Assembly: GCA_965228625.1 (NCBI GenBank)
Contig: OZ245829.1
Span: forward strand, 1,426,001-1,490,000
Direction: 5' to 3'
Length of the DNA: 64,000 bases
From: UBA2767 sp965228625
Lineage (GTDB): Bacteria; Pseudomonadota; Alphaproteobacteria; Rhizobiales; Methyloligellaceae
In this document: piece after piece, positions 8,710-16,605 of the stretch
Position numbering within the stretch: position 1 is the first letter of the stretch
Layout: each line of letters begins with the position of its first letter
The notes under the pieces: model-generated
What the model saw: only the letters and a program-made list of their open reading frames with translations
Database searches by the model: none
What the model was told of the DNA's origin: nothing
Program-made: the position numbers and the translations under genes

Positions 8710-9174
8710 TCAGCCAACCTTGTGCCAACTGCCATCACTCCGGCGGCAGGCACGGCCGGTGATCGTTTCCGGGCGGCCGTCGATGTAGATCGTGTGCGTG
8801 TAGGGCCGGCAATGCTGGTTGCTCGCCATATAAGGCTGACCGGGCACCACGGTGCCGTAGTGGCCGGAGCTCGGGTTGCGCCAGGGCGTTGCCGACCCGG
8901 CCTTGCCCGTCTCCAGCGCGCGGTACTCGGCTTCCATGGCGGCGCGACGATCAACCTCGTCCATGCGCCGGCCGACTTCGTGACCGACCACGCCACCCAG
9001 AAAAGCGCCAACGGCTGCGCCGGCAACGCGGCCGCTTCCCTTGCCGACCTGACTACCGAGCAGTCCACCGGCAACGGCGCCAACCACCGTCCCGCTCTGA
9101 GTGTTGCGACCCGGTCCGCATGCGAGCAGCAGACCCGGAAGCAGAATCGCGGTCAAAATGACCTTCGCTTTCAT
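8710..9174 (-). CDS. Outer-membrane lipoprotein, 17-kDa surface-antigen-like
   Basis: Protein of 154 residues with a lipoprotein signal peptide (lipobox LLLAC, lipidated Cys about 19). A glycine-rich glycine-zipper region (VVGAVAGGLLGSQVGKGSG...GAFLGGVVGHEVGRRMD) of the rickettsial 17-kDa antigen type follows, and then a C-terminal domain containing the Cys-rich TITGRACRRSDGSW. The ATG at 9174 has GAGGA seven bases upstream, so the longer frame to 9219 is not used. The family is linked to envelope integrity and inhibition of I-type lysozyme-like enzymes, but a precise role is not established. It is transcribed alone, downstream of the PepSY-regulator-kinase operon. Confidence 0.85.
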   Translation of the reverse strand: MKAKVILTAILLPGLLLACGPGRNTQSGTVVGAVAGGLLGSQVGKGSGRVAGAAVGAFLGGVVGHEVGRRMDEVDRRAAMEAEYRALETGKAGSATPWRNPSSGHYGTVVPGQPYMASNQHCRPYTHTIYIDGRPETITGRACRRSDGSWHKVG

Positions 9175-9325
9175 AATGAGTCCTCGCAGTATGGAGTTTG
9201 AATGCCTGCGGCCTGACATAGTTCAGAATCGCCGCTTCAATACATCCTTACCAGAATCATACTCCCCTCCATTTGCTAATGATACGAAAATTCGGCGATA
9301 TTTCGGCCACATACGATTCGCCGGA

Positions 9326-10690
9326 TCAGCCTTTCGGCAGTTCGAGCCGGGCTTGCAGCCCGCCGGATTCGGAGGATTCCAGAGAAAAATCACCGTCATA
9401 GAGATGCGCAAGCTCCGCCACGATGGACAGGCCGAGCCCGGAGCCCGGCTTTGTCTCATCCAGCCGCCGTCCGCGCTTAATTGCCGCGGCACGGGCCTGC
9501 TTCGGCAGCCCCGGTCCGTCGTCGTCCACCGTCACAACCATCGAATCGGCACCCGGCCGCACCTCGACTGAAACCGCGGATTGACCCCACTTGCATGCAT
9601 TGTCGAGGAGATTGCCGATCATCTCCTCCAGATCGTGTTTCTCGCCGGGGAACACCACATCGTCAGGGCAACTCAGCCGGATTGTCAGTCCCCTGGCGCC
9701 GTAGATCTTGCGGAGCGCGCGCACCAGTGCCTCGAGGACCGGCCTGACCGGCGTCGCGCCGCCGATGACACCGGATCGCGCCGCCATCCGCGCCCGGTTC
9801 AGATGATGTGTGATCTGGTCACGCATGAGGTTGGCCTGTTCCGCCACCTTCTTCGCGAATGCGGTGCGCTGTCCTCCCGCTTCGTTGGTGATCACGCTCA
9901 GCGGCGTCTTGAGCGCGTGGGCGAGATTGCCGACATGGGTTCGGGCGCGTTCGACGATCGCATGGTTGGAGCGGATCAGCGCGTTCAGTTCATTCTGCAT
10001 CGGCTCGATTTCCGCCGGCAGTTCGCCTTCCAGTTCCTCCGCCTTGCCCGACCGTATGGCGGCCAGCCCGCGGCTGATGACCCGCAACGGCTTGAGACCG
10101 AAGCGGACCTGGAAGAACGTCGCCAGCAAAAGGCCCGCGCCGACGATCGTGAGGGCGATGATAACAAGCGTCCGGAATTCGCCGACCGTTTTGTCGATCT
10201 CGGCCGCGTCTCCGGCGACCGCGAAGGAGTAGCGGTCTTCATCCTGACCGTTTCTGTTGAGGGCAATTTCGCGTTCCAGCACGCGAAGGTGCTGTTGTTC
10301 GGGTCCGTCGACATAGGCACGGCGTGCGAGGTTCGTGTCGGCCGTCACGCCCTGTCTGCTGGGCAGTGGAACGCGCTGGTCGAGAAGCGAGTCGGAGATG
10401 ATGACGGGTTGCGGGGCGTTTCCGAGCGGTGTGATCTGCCAGTACCAGCCCGAGAAGGGAAGCGTAAAAAGCGGATCGCCCAATGCGGGCGGCTCGGCGT
10501 CCGGGTTCAGGCCTTGCGACGTCGCGGCGGCGAGGAGACCGGTGAGGTAGACGTTCAGGCGGGCGTCAAAATTCCGTTCGACCGCCCCGCGGTAAACCGT
10601 GATCAGAACAAACGCCGTAATCGGCAGCGCGACGAGAGCCCATGCCGCGGCCGTCACGAACAGCCGGAACGCGAGCGAGTTAGCTCTCAT
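9326..10690 (-). CDS. Sensor histidine kinase (PhoQ/two-TM type)
   Basis: Kinase of 454 residues. The first transmembrane helix is about 10-32, the periplasmic sensor about 33-172 and the second helix about 173-192. A HAMP-like segment is followed by the H-box LAHALKTPLSVI with His258, then the N-box (EEMIGNLLDNACKWG), G1 (VDDDGPGLP) and G2 (GSGLGLSIVAELAHLY) of the HATPase domain. The HALKTPL form of the H-box is typical of PhoQ-like alphaproteobacterial kinases. Its start overlaps the regulator stop by 11 bases, so the pair is co-translated. The periplasmic domain contains WYWQI and acidic patches. The stimulus is unknown; divalent cation or cationic peptide sensing is possible but not shown. 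Confidence 0.93.
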   Translation of the reverse strand: MRANSLAFRLFVTAAAWALVALPITAFVLITVYRGAVERNFDARLNVYLTGLLAAATSQGLNPDAEPPALGDPLFTLPFSGWYWQITPLGNAPQPVIISDSLLDQRVPLPSRQGVTADTNLARRAYVDGPEQQHLRVLEREIALNRNGQDEDRYSFAVAGDAAEIDKTVGEFRTLVIIALTIVGAGLLLATFFQVRFGLKPLRVISRGLAAIRSGKAEELEGELPAEIEPMQNELNALIRSNHAIVERARTHVGNLAHALKTPLSVITNEAGGQRTAFAKKVAEQANLMRDQITHHLNRARMAARSGVIGGATPVRPVLEALVRALRKIYGARGLTIRLSCPDDVVFPGEKHDLEEMIGNLLDNACKWGQSAVSVEVRPGADSMVVTVDDDGPGLPKQARAAAIKRGRRLDETKPGSGLGLSIVAELAHLYDGDFSLESSESGGLQARLELPKG

Positions 10691-11351
10691 CCGAGCGATT
10701 TCCGAGACAATAGCCGAGCCCTCGCACGGTCTCGATCATGTCGGACGGAATCTTCTTCCGCAGGCGCCCGACGAAGACCTCGATCGTGTTGGAGTCCCGG
10801 TCGAAATCCTGATCATAAAGGTGCTCGATGAGTTCGGTGCGCGAGACGACCCGCCCGTGATGGTGCATCAGATAGGCCAGCAACCGGTACTCATGCGCGG
10901 TGAGCTTGACGGGCGTTCCTTCGAGTGTGACGCGCGATGACCCGGCGTCGAGCCGGAGCGGGCCCACCTCGATCTCGTTCTTCGCGTGACCGGCCGAGCG
11001 GCGCAGAAGGGCGCGCACACGCGCCAGCACCTCCTCCATATGGAACGGTTTCGCCACGTAGTCGTCGGCACCTGCGTCCATGCCGGCAACCTTGTCGCTC
11101 CAGCGATCGCGCGCGGTAAGGATGAGCACCGGCATGTTGCGTTCCTGCCGCCGCCATTGTTCGAGAACGCTGATGCCGTCCATCTGGGGCAGACCGATAT
11201 CCAGGATGATGGTGTCGTAAGGCTCCGTGTCACCCAAGAAATGCCCCTCCTCGCCGTCAAATGCGGTATCGACCGCATAACCGGCCTCCGACAGCGCCTC
11301 GACAAGCTGCCTGTTCAAATCCTGATCGTCCTCAACGACCAAAATGCGCAC
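10680..11351 (-). CDS. OmpR/PhoP-family response regulator
   Basis: Response regulator of 223 residues with acidic pocket EDD (7-9), phosphoacceptor Asp51 (IILDIGLPQMDG), Lys in YVAKPFHMEEV and a C-terminal winged helix ending ETVRGLGYCL. The sequence style (GDTEPYDTIILDIGLPQMDG, SRTELIEHLYDQDFDRDSN) is that of PhoP/QseB-type regulators. It is the middle gene of a PepSY-regulator-kinase operon. The operon promoter contains an 11-bp-spaced direct repeat, the spacing bound by this family, which suggests autoregulation. Confidence 0.93.
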   Translation of the reverse strand: MRILVVEDDQDLNRQLVEALSEAGYAVDTAFDGEEGHFLGDTEPYDTIILDIGLPQMDGISVLEQWRRQERNMPVLILTARDRWSDKVAGMDAGADDYVAKPFHMEEVLARVRALLRRSAGHAKNEIEVGPLRLDAGSSRVTLEGTPVKLTAHEYRLLAYLMHHHGRVVSRTELIEHLYDQDFDRDSNTIEVFVGRLRKKIPSDMIETVRGLGYCLGNRSDES

Positions 11352-11379
11352 GGCATATCCTCCGGAAATCTCTTGCGGG

Positions 11380-11679
11380 CTACTGGGCGGGCTCGGTAAC
11401 GGTCGTGACGCTTCCGTTGGGTCTCATCACGGTCAACTTGTATGTGGGCCCGGACCGGCAAATCTTGAATGACACGACTTTCCCTCCGGTACGTGCTTCG
11501 ACACTCTTCTTGACGGAGCCGGCGGAGCGCAGCTTCAACCCCGAGACCCAACCGGCCTTGCGCGCCTGGCCGAACGAGACGCAGCCACTCTGCGCATGGG
11601 TGTGCGATGCGGAGGCAAGCAGCGCGGCGCACAGGAGCACCGCACAAGTGACCCGCAGTAGCTTCTGTGGAACGCGCAT
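11380..11679 (-). CDS. Small exported PepSY-like protein
   Basis: Protein of 99 residues with a signal peptide (hydrophobic about 8-24, cleavage near HAQ). A compact domain resembles the PepSY fold: a short helix then a beta hairpin, seen in GGKVVSFKICRSGPTYKLTV and NGSVTTVTEP. Two cysteines may pair. Small PepSY proteins often precede PhoP-type two-component genes in Rhizobiales and may act as periplasmic accessory or inhibitor of the sensor. That link is contextual: it ends 28 bases before the regulator and shares its promoter. Confidence 0.75.
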   Translation of the reverse strand: MRVPQKLLRVTCAVLLCAALLASASHTHAQSGCVSFGQARKAGWVSGLKLRSAGSVKKSVEARTGGKVVSFKICRSGPTYKLTVMRPNGSVTTVTEPAQ

Positions 11680-11724
11680 ACGATGCCTCGAACTTGTCCG
11701 TCAGGAAACACCATACGGACCTGC

Positions 11725-11742
11725 AGATGAACCATAGATGAA
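11725..11742 (-). promoter_or_regulatory. 11-bp-spaced direct repeat, likely response-regulator box
   Basis: AGATGAA occurs at 11725-11731 and again at 11736-11742, an 11-base period (TTCATCT...TTCATCT on the transcribed strand), 46-63 bases upstream of the PepSY gene start. Tandem half-sites with 11-bp spacing are the usual OmpR/PhoB-family binding arrangement. The operon's own regulator is the obvious candidate. Confidence 0.55.
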
Positions 11743-11760
11743 TGTTTTACACCGGTTTCG

Positions 11761-11780
11761 TTCAGGTGCCTTCACCTGAA
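11761..11780. promoter_or_regulatory. 20-bp palindrome upstream of the PepSY-regulator-kinase operon
   Basis: TTCAGGTG-CCTT-CACCTGAA is a perfect 8-bp inverted repeat with a 4-base centre, just upstream of the tandem repeat. It looks like an operator for a dimeric regulator different from the OmpR-type protein. The owner is unknown. Confidence 0.45.
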
Positions 11781-11834
11781 TTCACACGTGTACTTGAACG
11801 GACTCCGCGCGCTCTCGGAATGGCGGGATCGCAA

Positions 11835-11861
11835 ACAAAAAGCGCCCCGACAAGGGGCGCC
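11835..11861 (-). terminator. Rho-independent terminator of the DUF3168 gene
   Basis: On the minus strand GCGCCCC-TTGTC-GGGGCGC is followed by TTTTTGTTT. The 7-bp GC stem plus U-tract lies 38 bases after the stop codon of the DUF3168 gene at 11899. Confidence 0.85.
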
Positions 11862-11898
11862 TCGAAAAACGCGTCCGGTTGGCCTGAAATGTGGCCGT

Positions 11899-12315
11899 TC
11901 AGGCCGCTTGCGAGTCGGTCACCGCACGATAGCGGACAATGCCGTGATAGGCCTCGTCATTGGGATCGCGGCGCGCGCCCGAGAACTCATGGTGCAGTTC
12001 GACCTGTTGATCGTCATTCACGGCGACAGGGCCGTTATTCAGCGCCGTCCGGATCGCCTCGATAATGTCGTGGGTTTCCTTTTCACCGCCGGCGCGCGAC
12101 CAGACGTGCAATGTGAGAATACGCTGCGCGCCCTCTTGCGAACCGCTACTCCAGTCCGGATCAGCACTCTCACCCAATGTCAGATAGGGGTAACTCGCGG
12201 CTTGCGGCGCACTGTCGAAGATCTTTGCACCACCAAGCAGGCCCGTTACCGATCTGTCCGAAGTCAGCGCCTCGTAGACGCTTCTTTGCAAACTCCACTT
12301 CCCGCTCGTAGCCAT
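11899..12315 (-). CDS. DUF3168 family protein (phage/GTA tail-completion-like), orphan
   Basis: Protein of 138 residues resembling DUF3168, a family found in phage tails and in the alphaproteobacterial gene transfer agent cluster, where it acts near head-tail joining or tail completion. Visible family features are the N-terminal helix (WSLQRSVYEALTSD), the PYLTLGE strand, the WSRAGG turn and ALNNGPVAV. The ATG at 12315 has GGAG seven bases upstream. No other phage or GTA gene is nearby and the gene has its own terminator, so it is either a detached GTA gene or a domesticated copy. Function here is unknown. Confidence 0.75.
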   Translation of the reverse strand: MATSGKWSLQRSVYEALTSDRSVTGLLGGAKIFDSAPQAASYPYLTLGESADPDWSSGSQEGAQRILTLHVWSRAGGEKETHDIIEAIRTALNNGPVAVNDDQQVELHHEFSGARRDPNDEAYHGIVRYRAVTDSQAA

Positions 12316-12635
12316 CACTCGTCTCCGAACTCAGTCACTTACGAAAGATATGGGTCACGGCGTTAACCAGTTCCAGTGGGCGACACAGGCATGTGATCAG
12401 GTCGTGACGGCCGCTGAATCACATGTGTAACAATGTGAAATTTACGCTTAAGAAACCGTAAAGCGGCTCCTCTCGCGTCTGAAAAAACGGCAAATTGCCG
12501 CCGCGGCAGAACCGGTGATCCTTCGGCGATCACGGGCCGCAAATCCCACACCGCGTTTCGCGGCATGGTTGAGGCGCCCCCTCGAACGCGACTTTAGTCA
12601 ATTAGATCAGAATATTCGGGCAACGGGTGCAACCG
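12316..12635. other. Intergenic stretch, 320 bp
   Basis: No convincing gene. It holds the upstream region of the DUF3168 gene and a short hairpin with a CTTCGGC loop near 12512-12530 (GTGATC/GATCAC). The YcgN stop lies at its right edge. I see no T-tract terminator. Confidence 0.5.
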
Positions 12636-13139
12636 TTAGCCCTTGCCGTTGAGGATACGCTTCAACTTGGAATCCTTGACGATGAACCGGACCATCTTGC
12701 CTTCCGGAACGCCCTCCTCGCTGGTTGCCCAGTCCCGGACGGAGACACCCGCCTGATGCACGCTGTCCGGGTCACCGGAGACGAGCGGATGCCACCAGTA
12801 GAGCTCGCGTCCCTCGGCCAGCAGCCGGTACGCGCAGCTATGCGGCAGCCAGTCGAGATGTTCGATGGTGTTCGGCGAGACGATGGCGCAGTCGGAAACC
12901 CGCTCGTGCCGGTTTTCGTAGTCGGTACACCGGCAACTGCCGATATCCAGCAGTTTGCAGGTCAGCCGCGTATGCAGCAATTCGTCGGTATCTTCGTCCT
13001 GCAGCTTCACGAGGCAGCACTGTCCGCAGCCGTCGCACAGCGATTCCCACTCGTCCTGGGACATTTCGTGAAGCGACTTCGTGCGCCAGAAGGGTTCGTT
13101 GCTTTCACTCAAGGCGACGTCCCGTGAACTTATAGCCAT
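12636..13139 (-). CDS. YcgN/UPF0260-family cysteine-cluster protein
   Basis: Protein of 167 residues of the YcgN (UPF0260, DUF153-related) family. The cysteine cluster CDGCGQCC (about 33-40) and further cysteines in TRLTCKLLDIGSCRCTDY, SDCAIV and HSCAYRLL suggest metal (zinc or iron-sulfur) binding. The family motifs PFWRTKSLHEM and HPLVSGDPDSVH are present. The ATG at 13139 lacks an obvious Shine-Dalgarno; a 13-bp palindrome sits just upstream. The very long open frame that continues to 15557 is a shadow of the penicillin-binding protein on the other strand. Biochemical role unknown. Confidence 0.9.
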   Translation of the reverse strand: MAISSRDVALSESNEPFWRTKSLHEMSQDEWESLCDGCGQCCLVKLQDEDTDELLHTRLTCKLLDIGSCRCTDYENRHERVSDCAIVSPNTIEHLDWLPHSCAYRLLAEGRELYWWHPLVSGDPDSVHQAGVSVRDWATSEEGVPEGKMVRFIVKDSKLKRILNGKG

Positions 13140-13146
13140 GGATTTG

Positions 13147-13159
13147 CCCGAAATTCGGG
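13147..13159. promoter_or_regulatory. 13-bp palindrome between divergent ycgN-like and PBP genes
   Basis: CCCGAA-A-TTCGGG is a perfect inverted repeat 8 bases upstream of the YcgN-family start and 80 bases upstream of the divergent penicillin-binding protein. It could be an operator or simply a hairpin in the YcgN leader. Confidence 0.3.
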
Positions 13160-13238
13160 TATAGATTCGGTTGGGCGTAACGACAATCGCCGGACAAGAT
13201 TCGGAGCGCCCCACCGGCAAAACCAAATTGGACAACCA

Positions 13239-15458
13239 GTGCGCGACTGGATTTTCAAACCTACCCGCAAGAAGAAGCAGGTCAACTGGCTGGCGCTCGA
13301 TTCCTCGATCGACGCAGGCCTGTTCGGAACATGGGCCGGTTTCCGCGACTGGTGGAGCACCTATTCGAGCTTTTTTGCACGCTTCCAGATCTCCGGTTAC
13401 AAGCGCGTCCTCAACGAGTTCGTTTCCGAAGGCGCCACCATGGGCACCGGCGCACTGCTCGTCATGCTCGCCTTCGCCATTCCGGCTTTCGAGGAGACGC
13501 GAACCGCCTGGCAGAAGGCCGGCAAATTCAGCGTGACGTTCCTGGACCGGTACGGCAACGAAATCGGCAAGCGCGGCATACTCCATTCCGATGCCGTTCC
13601 CCTCGACGAGATCCCCGATCACATGATCAAGGCGACGCTGGCGACCGAGGACCGCCGCTTCTTCGCCCATATCGGGATCGATTTCCTCGGCACGTTTCGC
13701 GCCCTGCTGGAGAACATTCGCGCCGCGGACGTGGTCCAGGGCGGCAGCTCGATCACCCAGCAACTGGCAAAGAACCTGTTCCTGTCGCCGGAACGGTCGC
13801 TTCGCCGAAAGGTCAACGAGGCGTTTCTCGCCTTCTGGCTCGAAGCCCGGCTTTCGAAGCGTGAAATCCTGAAACTCTATCTCGACCGCGCATATATGGG
13901 CGGCGGCGCTTTCGGAGTGGAGGCTGCAAGCAAGTTCTACTTCGGCAAATCGGTCCGCGACGTGACCCTGGCGGAAGCGGCGATGATGGCCGGCTTGTTC
14001 AAGGCGCCGACACGATATGCGCCGCACATTGACCTTCCGGCATCCCGCGCACGCGCCAACGAAATCCTCACCAACATGGTTCAGGCCGGTTTCCTCACCG
14101 AGGGGCAGGTGCACGGCGCCCGCCTCAATCCGGCTGAGATCATCAACCGCAACGATTTCTACAGTCCCGACTGGTTCCTCGACTATGCGTTCGAGGAAGT
14201 TCAGAGGCTGATGCGCGATCGCGGTGAGTTCGTGCTTACGGCGCAGACGACCATCGACGTCGGACTTCAAAAGGCTGCCGAGTCGGCTGTCCAGAACACG
14301 CTCCGCAAGCATGGCCGTGCACGCCGGGCGAAACAGGGTGCGCTCGTGGCCATGGAAACCGACGGCGCGGTGCGCGCGCTGGTCGGCGGCAAGGACTATG
14401 GCGAAAGCCAGTTCAATCGCGCCACGCATGCGCTGCGCCAACCCGGTTCGTCGTTCAAGCCCTACGTGTACCTGACCGCTCTGGAGCACGGATACACGCC
14501 GGACTCGATCGTCTATGACGGACCGGTCTTCTGCGGAAACTGGTCGCCGCGCAATTACTCGGGTGGATTTCGCGGACGGTTGCCGATGAAAAACGCGTTG
14601 ATGCGCTCGCTCAACACCGTCGCTGTCCGGCTTTCGCTCGATGTGGGCCGCGAGAAGGTGCTCGCCAATGTGCACAAGATCGGCTTCACCCACGTGAAGA
14701 AGACCTGTTCCATGGCGCTCGGCGACACCGGCCTGACCCTCGTCGACCACACCGGCGGCTACGCCGTGTTCGCCAATGGCGGAATGTCGGTGAAGCCTTA
14801 CGCCGTCGAGGAGATCCGCAATTCGTTCGGCAAGATCCTGTATGTCCGCGAACGCGACGACCCGAAACCGCGCCGGATCTTTGATCGCAGCAAGATCGAG
14901 CAGCTCAATGCCATGCTGTCGCTGGTGGTTTCGAGCGGGACGGCGCGGCGCGCCCAGCTTCCGTTCACCTATGCGGTCGGCAAGACGGGAACGAGCTCGG
15001 CATGGCGCGACGGCTGGTTCATGGGCTTCACGGGTCAGTACGTCGCGGGGACGTGGTTCGGAAATGACGACTACTCGCCCACCAACAAGGTGACCGGCGG
15101 CAACCTGCCTGCCATGGCGTGGAAGGAATTCATGATGTTCGCCCACGCCACCTACAACATTCCGCAGATCCCGGGACTGCCCGCTCATCCGAGCCAGGTG
15201 GCCGAACAGCAGCGGCTCGACACCATGCGGCGTGTCGATGCGCGCATCAGCCGCCTCCACCCGTCCCTGCGGAAGTTGCCGCCGAACACCCGGAAGACGC
15301 TGGAGACTTTGAACGGATTGTTCAAAGATCTTGGGCAGAAGCCGTTTGCGGAGGAGAACAGGCCGCAGGGTGCCCCGCCAGCCCGCTCGACGTCGCGTGA
15401 CGGTGCACCCGAAAGCGACACACCTGCCGGCCAGCGCGCGAGCCTTCGCCGGCAATAG
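13239..15458 (+). CDS. Class A penicillin-binding protein (transglycosylase/transpeptidase)
   Basis: Bifunctional peptidoglycan synthase of 739 residues. A cytoplasmic N terminus (DWIFKPTRKKK) is followed by a transmembrane segment (about 66-84). The GT51 domain has catalytic Glu137 in ATEDRRFF and the motifs QGGSSITQQLAKNLFL and RKVNEAFLAFWLE. The transpeptidase has SxxK at Ser404 (SSFK), a Ser-x-Asn (SLN) and the KTGTSSAWRDGWF box. A basic, proline-rich tail follows. GTG is the start; the Shine-Dalgarno is weak. It is divergent from the YcgN gene and followed 5 bases later by a DUF1214 gene. Architecture and length are normal for PBP1-type enzymes. Confidence 0.95.
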   Translation: MRDWIFKPTRKKKQVNWLALDSSIDAGLFGTWAGFRDWWSTYSSFFARFQISGYKRVLNEFVSEGATMGTGALLVMLAFAIPAFEETRTAWQKAGKFSVTFLDRYGNEIGKRGILHSDAVPLDEIPDHMIKATLATEDRRFFAHIGIDFLGTFRALLENIRAADVVQGGSSITQQLAKNLFLSPERSLRRKVNEAFLAFWLEARLSKREILKLYLDRAYMGGGAFGVEAASKFYFGKSVRDVTLAEAAMMAGLFKAPTRYAPHIDLPASRARANEILTNMVQAGFLTEGQVHGARLNPAEIINRNDFYSPDWFLDYAFEEVQRLMRDRGEFVLTAQTTIDVGLQKAAESAVQNTLRKHGRARRAKQGALVAMETDGAVRALVGGKDYGESQFNRATHALRQPGSSFKPYVYLTALEHGYTPDSIVYDGPVFCGNWSPRNYSGGFRGRLPMKNALMRSLNTVAVRLSLDVGREKVLANVHKIGFTHVKKTCSMALGDTGLTLVDHTGGYAVFANGGMSVKPYAVEEIRNSFGKILYVRERDDPKPRRIFDRSKIEQLNAMLSLVVSSGTARRAQLPFTYAVGKTGTSSAWRDGWFMGFTGQYVAGTWFGNDDYSPTNKVTGGNLPAMAWKEFMMFAHATYNIPQIPGLPAHPSQVAEQQRLDTMRRVDARISRLHPSLRKLPPNTRKTLETLNGLFKDLGQKPFAEENRPQGAPPARSTSRDGAPESDTPAGQRASLRRQ

Positions 15459-15463
15459 ACACC

Positions 15464-16048
15464 ATGCGGTTCCTTTTACATTTGATTCTGATCTTCGTGG
15501 TCGCCCTCGTCCTGGGGCTTGGTTCCGCCTGGTACACGATTGAAGAAGGTTCAGCACTCACGACGAGCCACGTCGGACCCTGGGCCGTTTGGCGTTCTGC
15601 CGGAAAGCCGGATGCGGACCCGTACACCAAGGCGCATGTCGCGCGCGCCGGACGCCTGCCGATCACGGCGACAACGGCGCTCTACTTCTATGCCGACAAG
15701 GATGAGAGCGGGGAGCGCCTCACCTCTCAATGCGAATATGTGATCGAGGGTCAGCCCCTCAATGCCGCATGGTGGAGCCTCGCCGTCTACGACGGAACGG
15801 GACGGCTTGTACCGAACAAGGCGGGCCGGCATTCGTTCAACCGGACCGACGTCGCGCGGCGCGCGGATGGAACGTTCCGCATCGTGCTGGCGCGCAGCGC
15901 GAGACCGGGCAACTGGCTGCCATCCGCCGAACAGGGAAGCCTGCAGCTCATGCTGAGAGCCTATGGATTGCGGGACTCGACCAGCGTGCTCGACCAGGAA
16001 GCAGCGACGCGCGGCCTGCCGACGATCCGCAAGGTGGTGTGCCGATGA
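15464..16048 (+). CDS. DUF1214 domain-containing exported protein
   Basis: Protein of 194 residues with an N-terminal transmembrane/signal segment (about 3-22). A DUF1214 domain follows, recognisable from AWWSLAVYDGTGRLVPNKAGRHSFN and the C-terminal ARPGNWLPS...LMLRAYG signature. Family function is not established. Its stop overlaps the start of the next gene (ATGA), so the DUF1214 and DUF1254-like proteins are made together, as is usual for this pair. Confidence 0.88.
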   Translation: MRFLLHLILIFVVALVLGLGSAWYTIEEGSALTTSHVGPWAVWRSAGKPDADPYTKAHVARAGRLPITATTALYFYADKDESGERLTSQCEYVIEGQPLNAAWWSLAVYDGTGRLVPNKAGRHSFNRTDVARRADGTFRIVLARSARPGNWLPSAEQGSLQLMLRAYGLRDSTSVLDQEAATRGLPTIRKVVCR

Positions 16049-16602
16049 GGACTGCGATTGTCAGCGTTCTCGGGATCATTTTCCTGGCCGGATTCATCCA
16101 TATCGTGGCGGTCCTCAGCCTGCCCTATCTCGCGCCGAAGAACGCATGGGCGCGCGTTTCGGCCCTGTCGGAGCCGAACCGGATGGTGGTGTTGCCGGCC
16201 GCCAACCCCTCGCATCAGAGCCTGCCGATGATGGCGCCGGATGTCCGCTACAGCGTGTGCCGGTTCGACCTTTCCGACGGCGCGGTGAGGCTGAGCACCC
16301 AGATCCTCGATGACCTCTGGCTGATCGCCTTCTATACGCCGAGCGGCGAGAACTTCTACGCGATCACGGGACGCGAACTCAAACGCAGCAGCATAGAGAT
16401 CATCATCTCCACTCAGAACGAGGTGGGCGTGAAGGCGGGTGCCAGCCTGCTCGACGAGGTCGAGGATCTGATCGTTGTCGATTCGCCCGTGCGCGAGGGC
16501 GTCGCGGTCATTCGCGCACCATTGCTGGGGCCGAGCTACGCGGCTCAGACCGAAGCGGCGATGAAGCGCAGCACCTGCTCCCGCAACCTGCCCGGAAGCT
16601 AG
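16045..16602 (+). CDS. DUF1254-like exported partner of DUF1214
   Basis: Protein of 185 residues with one N-terminal transmembrane segment (about 4-24), then a periplasmic domain with MVVLPAANPSHQSLPMMAPDVRYSVCRFDLSDG. This shortened DUF1254-type protein accompanies DUF1214 proteins in Rhizobiales. The start ATG at 16045 overlaps the upstream stop by 4 bases. Two cysteines (about 73 and 180) may form a disulfide. Function unknown; the gene lies 3 bases from a convergent lipoprotein gene. Confidence 0.8.
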   Translation: MRTAIVSVLGIIFLAGFIHIVAVLSLPYLAPKNAWARVSALSEPNRMVVLPAANPSHQSLPMMAPDVRYSVCRFDLSDGAVRLSTQILDDLWLIAFYTPSGENFYAITGRELKRSSIEIIISTQNEVGVKAGASLLDEVEDLIVVDSPVREGVAVIRAPLLGPSYAAQTEAAMKRSTCSRNLPGS

Positions 16603-16605
16603 AGC

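Noticed and set aside
12636..15557. 973-codon minus-strand open frame opposite the penicillin-binding protein
   Set aside because: Only its last 167 codons (YcgN family) are coding. The rest is antisense to a gene with complete GT51 and transpeptidase motifs, and its translation is the Arg/Ala/Gly-rich type seen in shadow frames.
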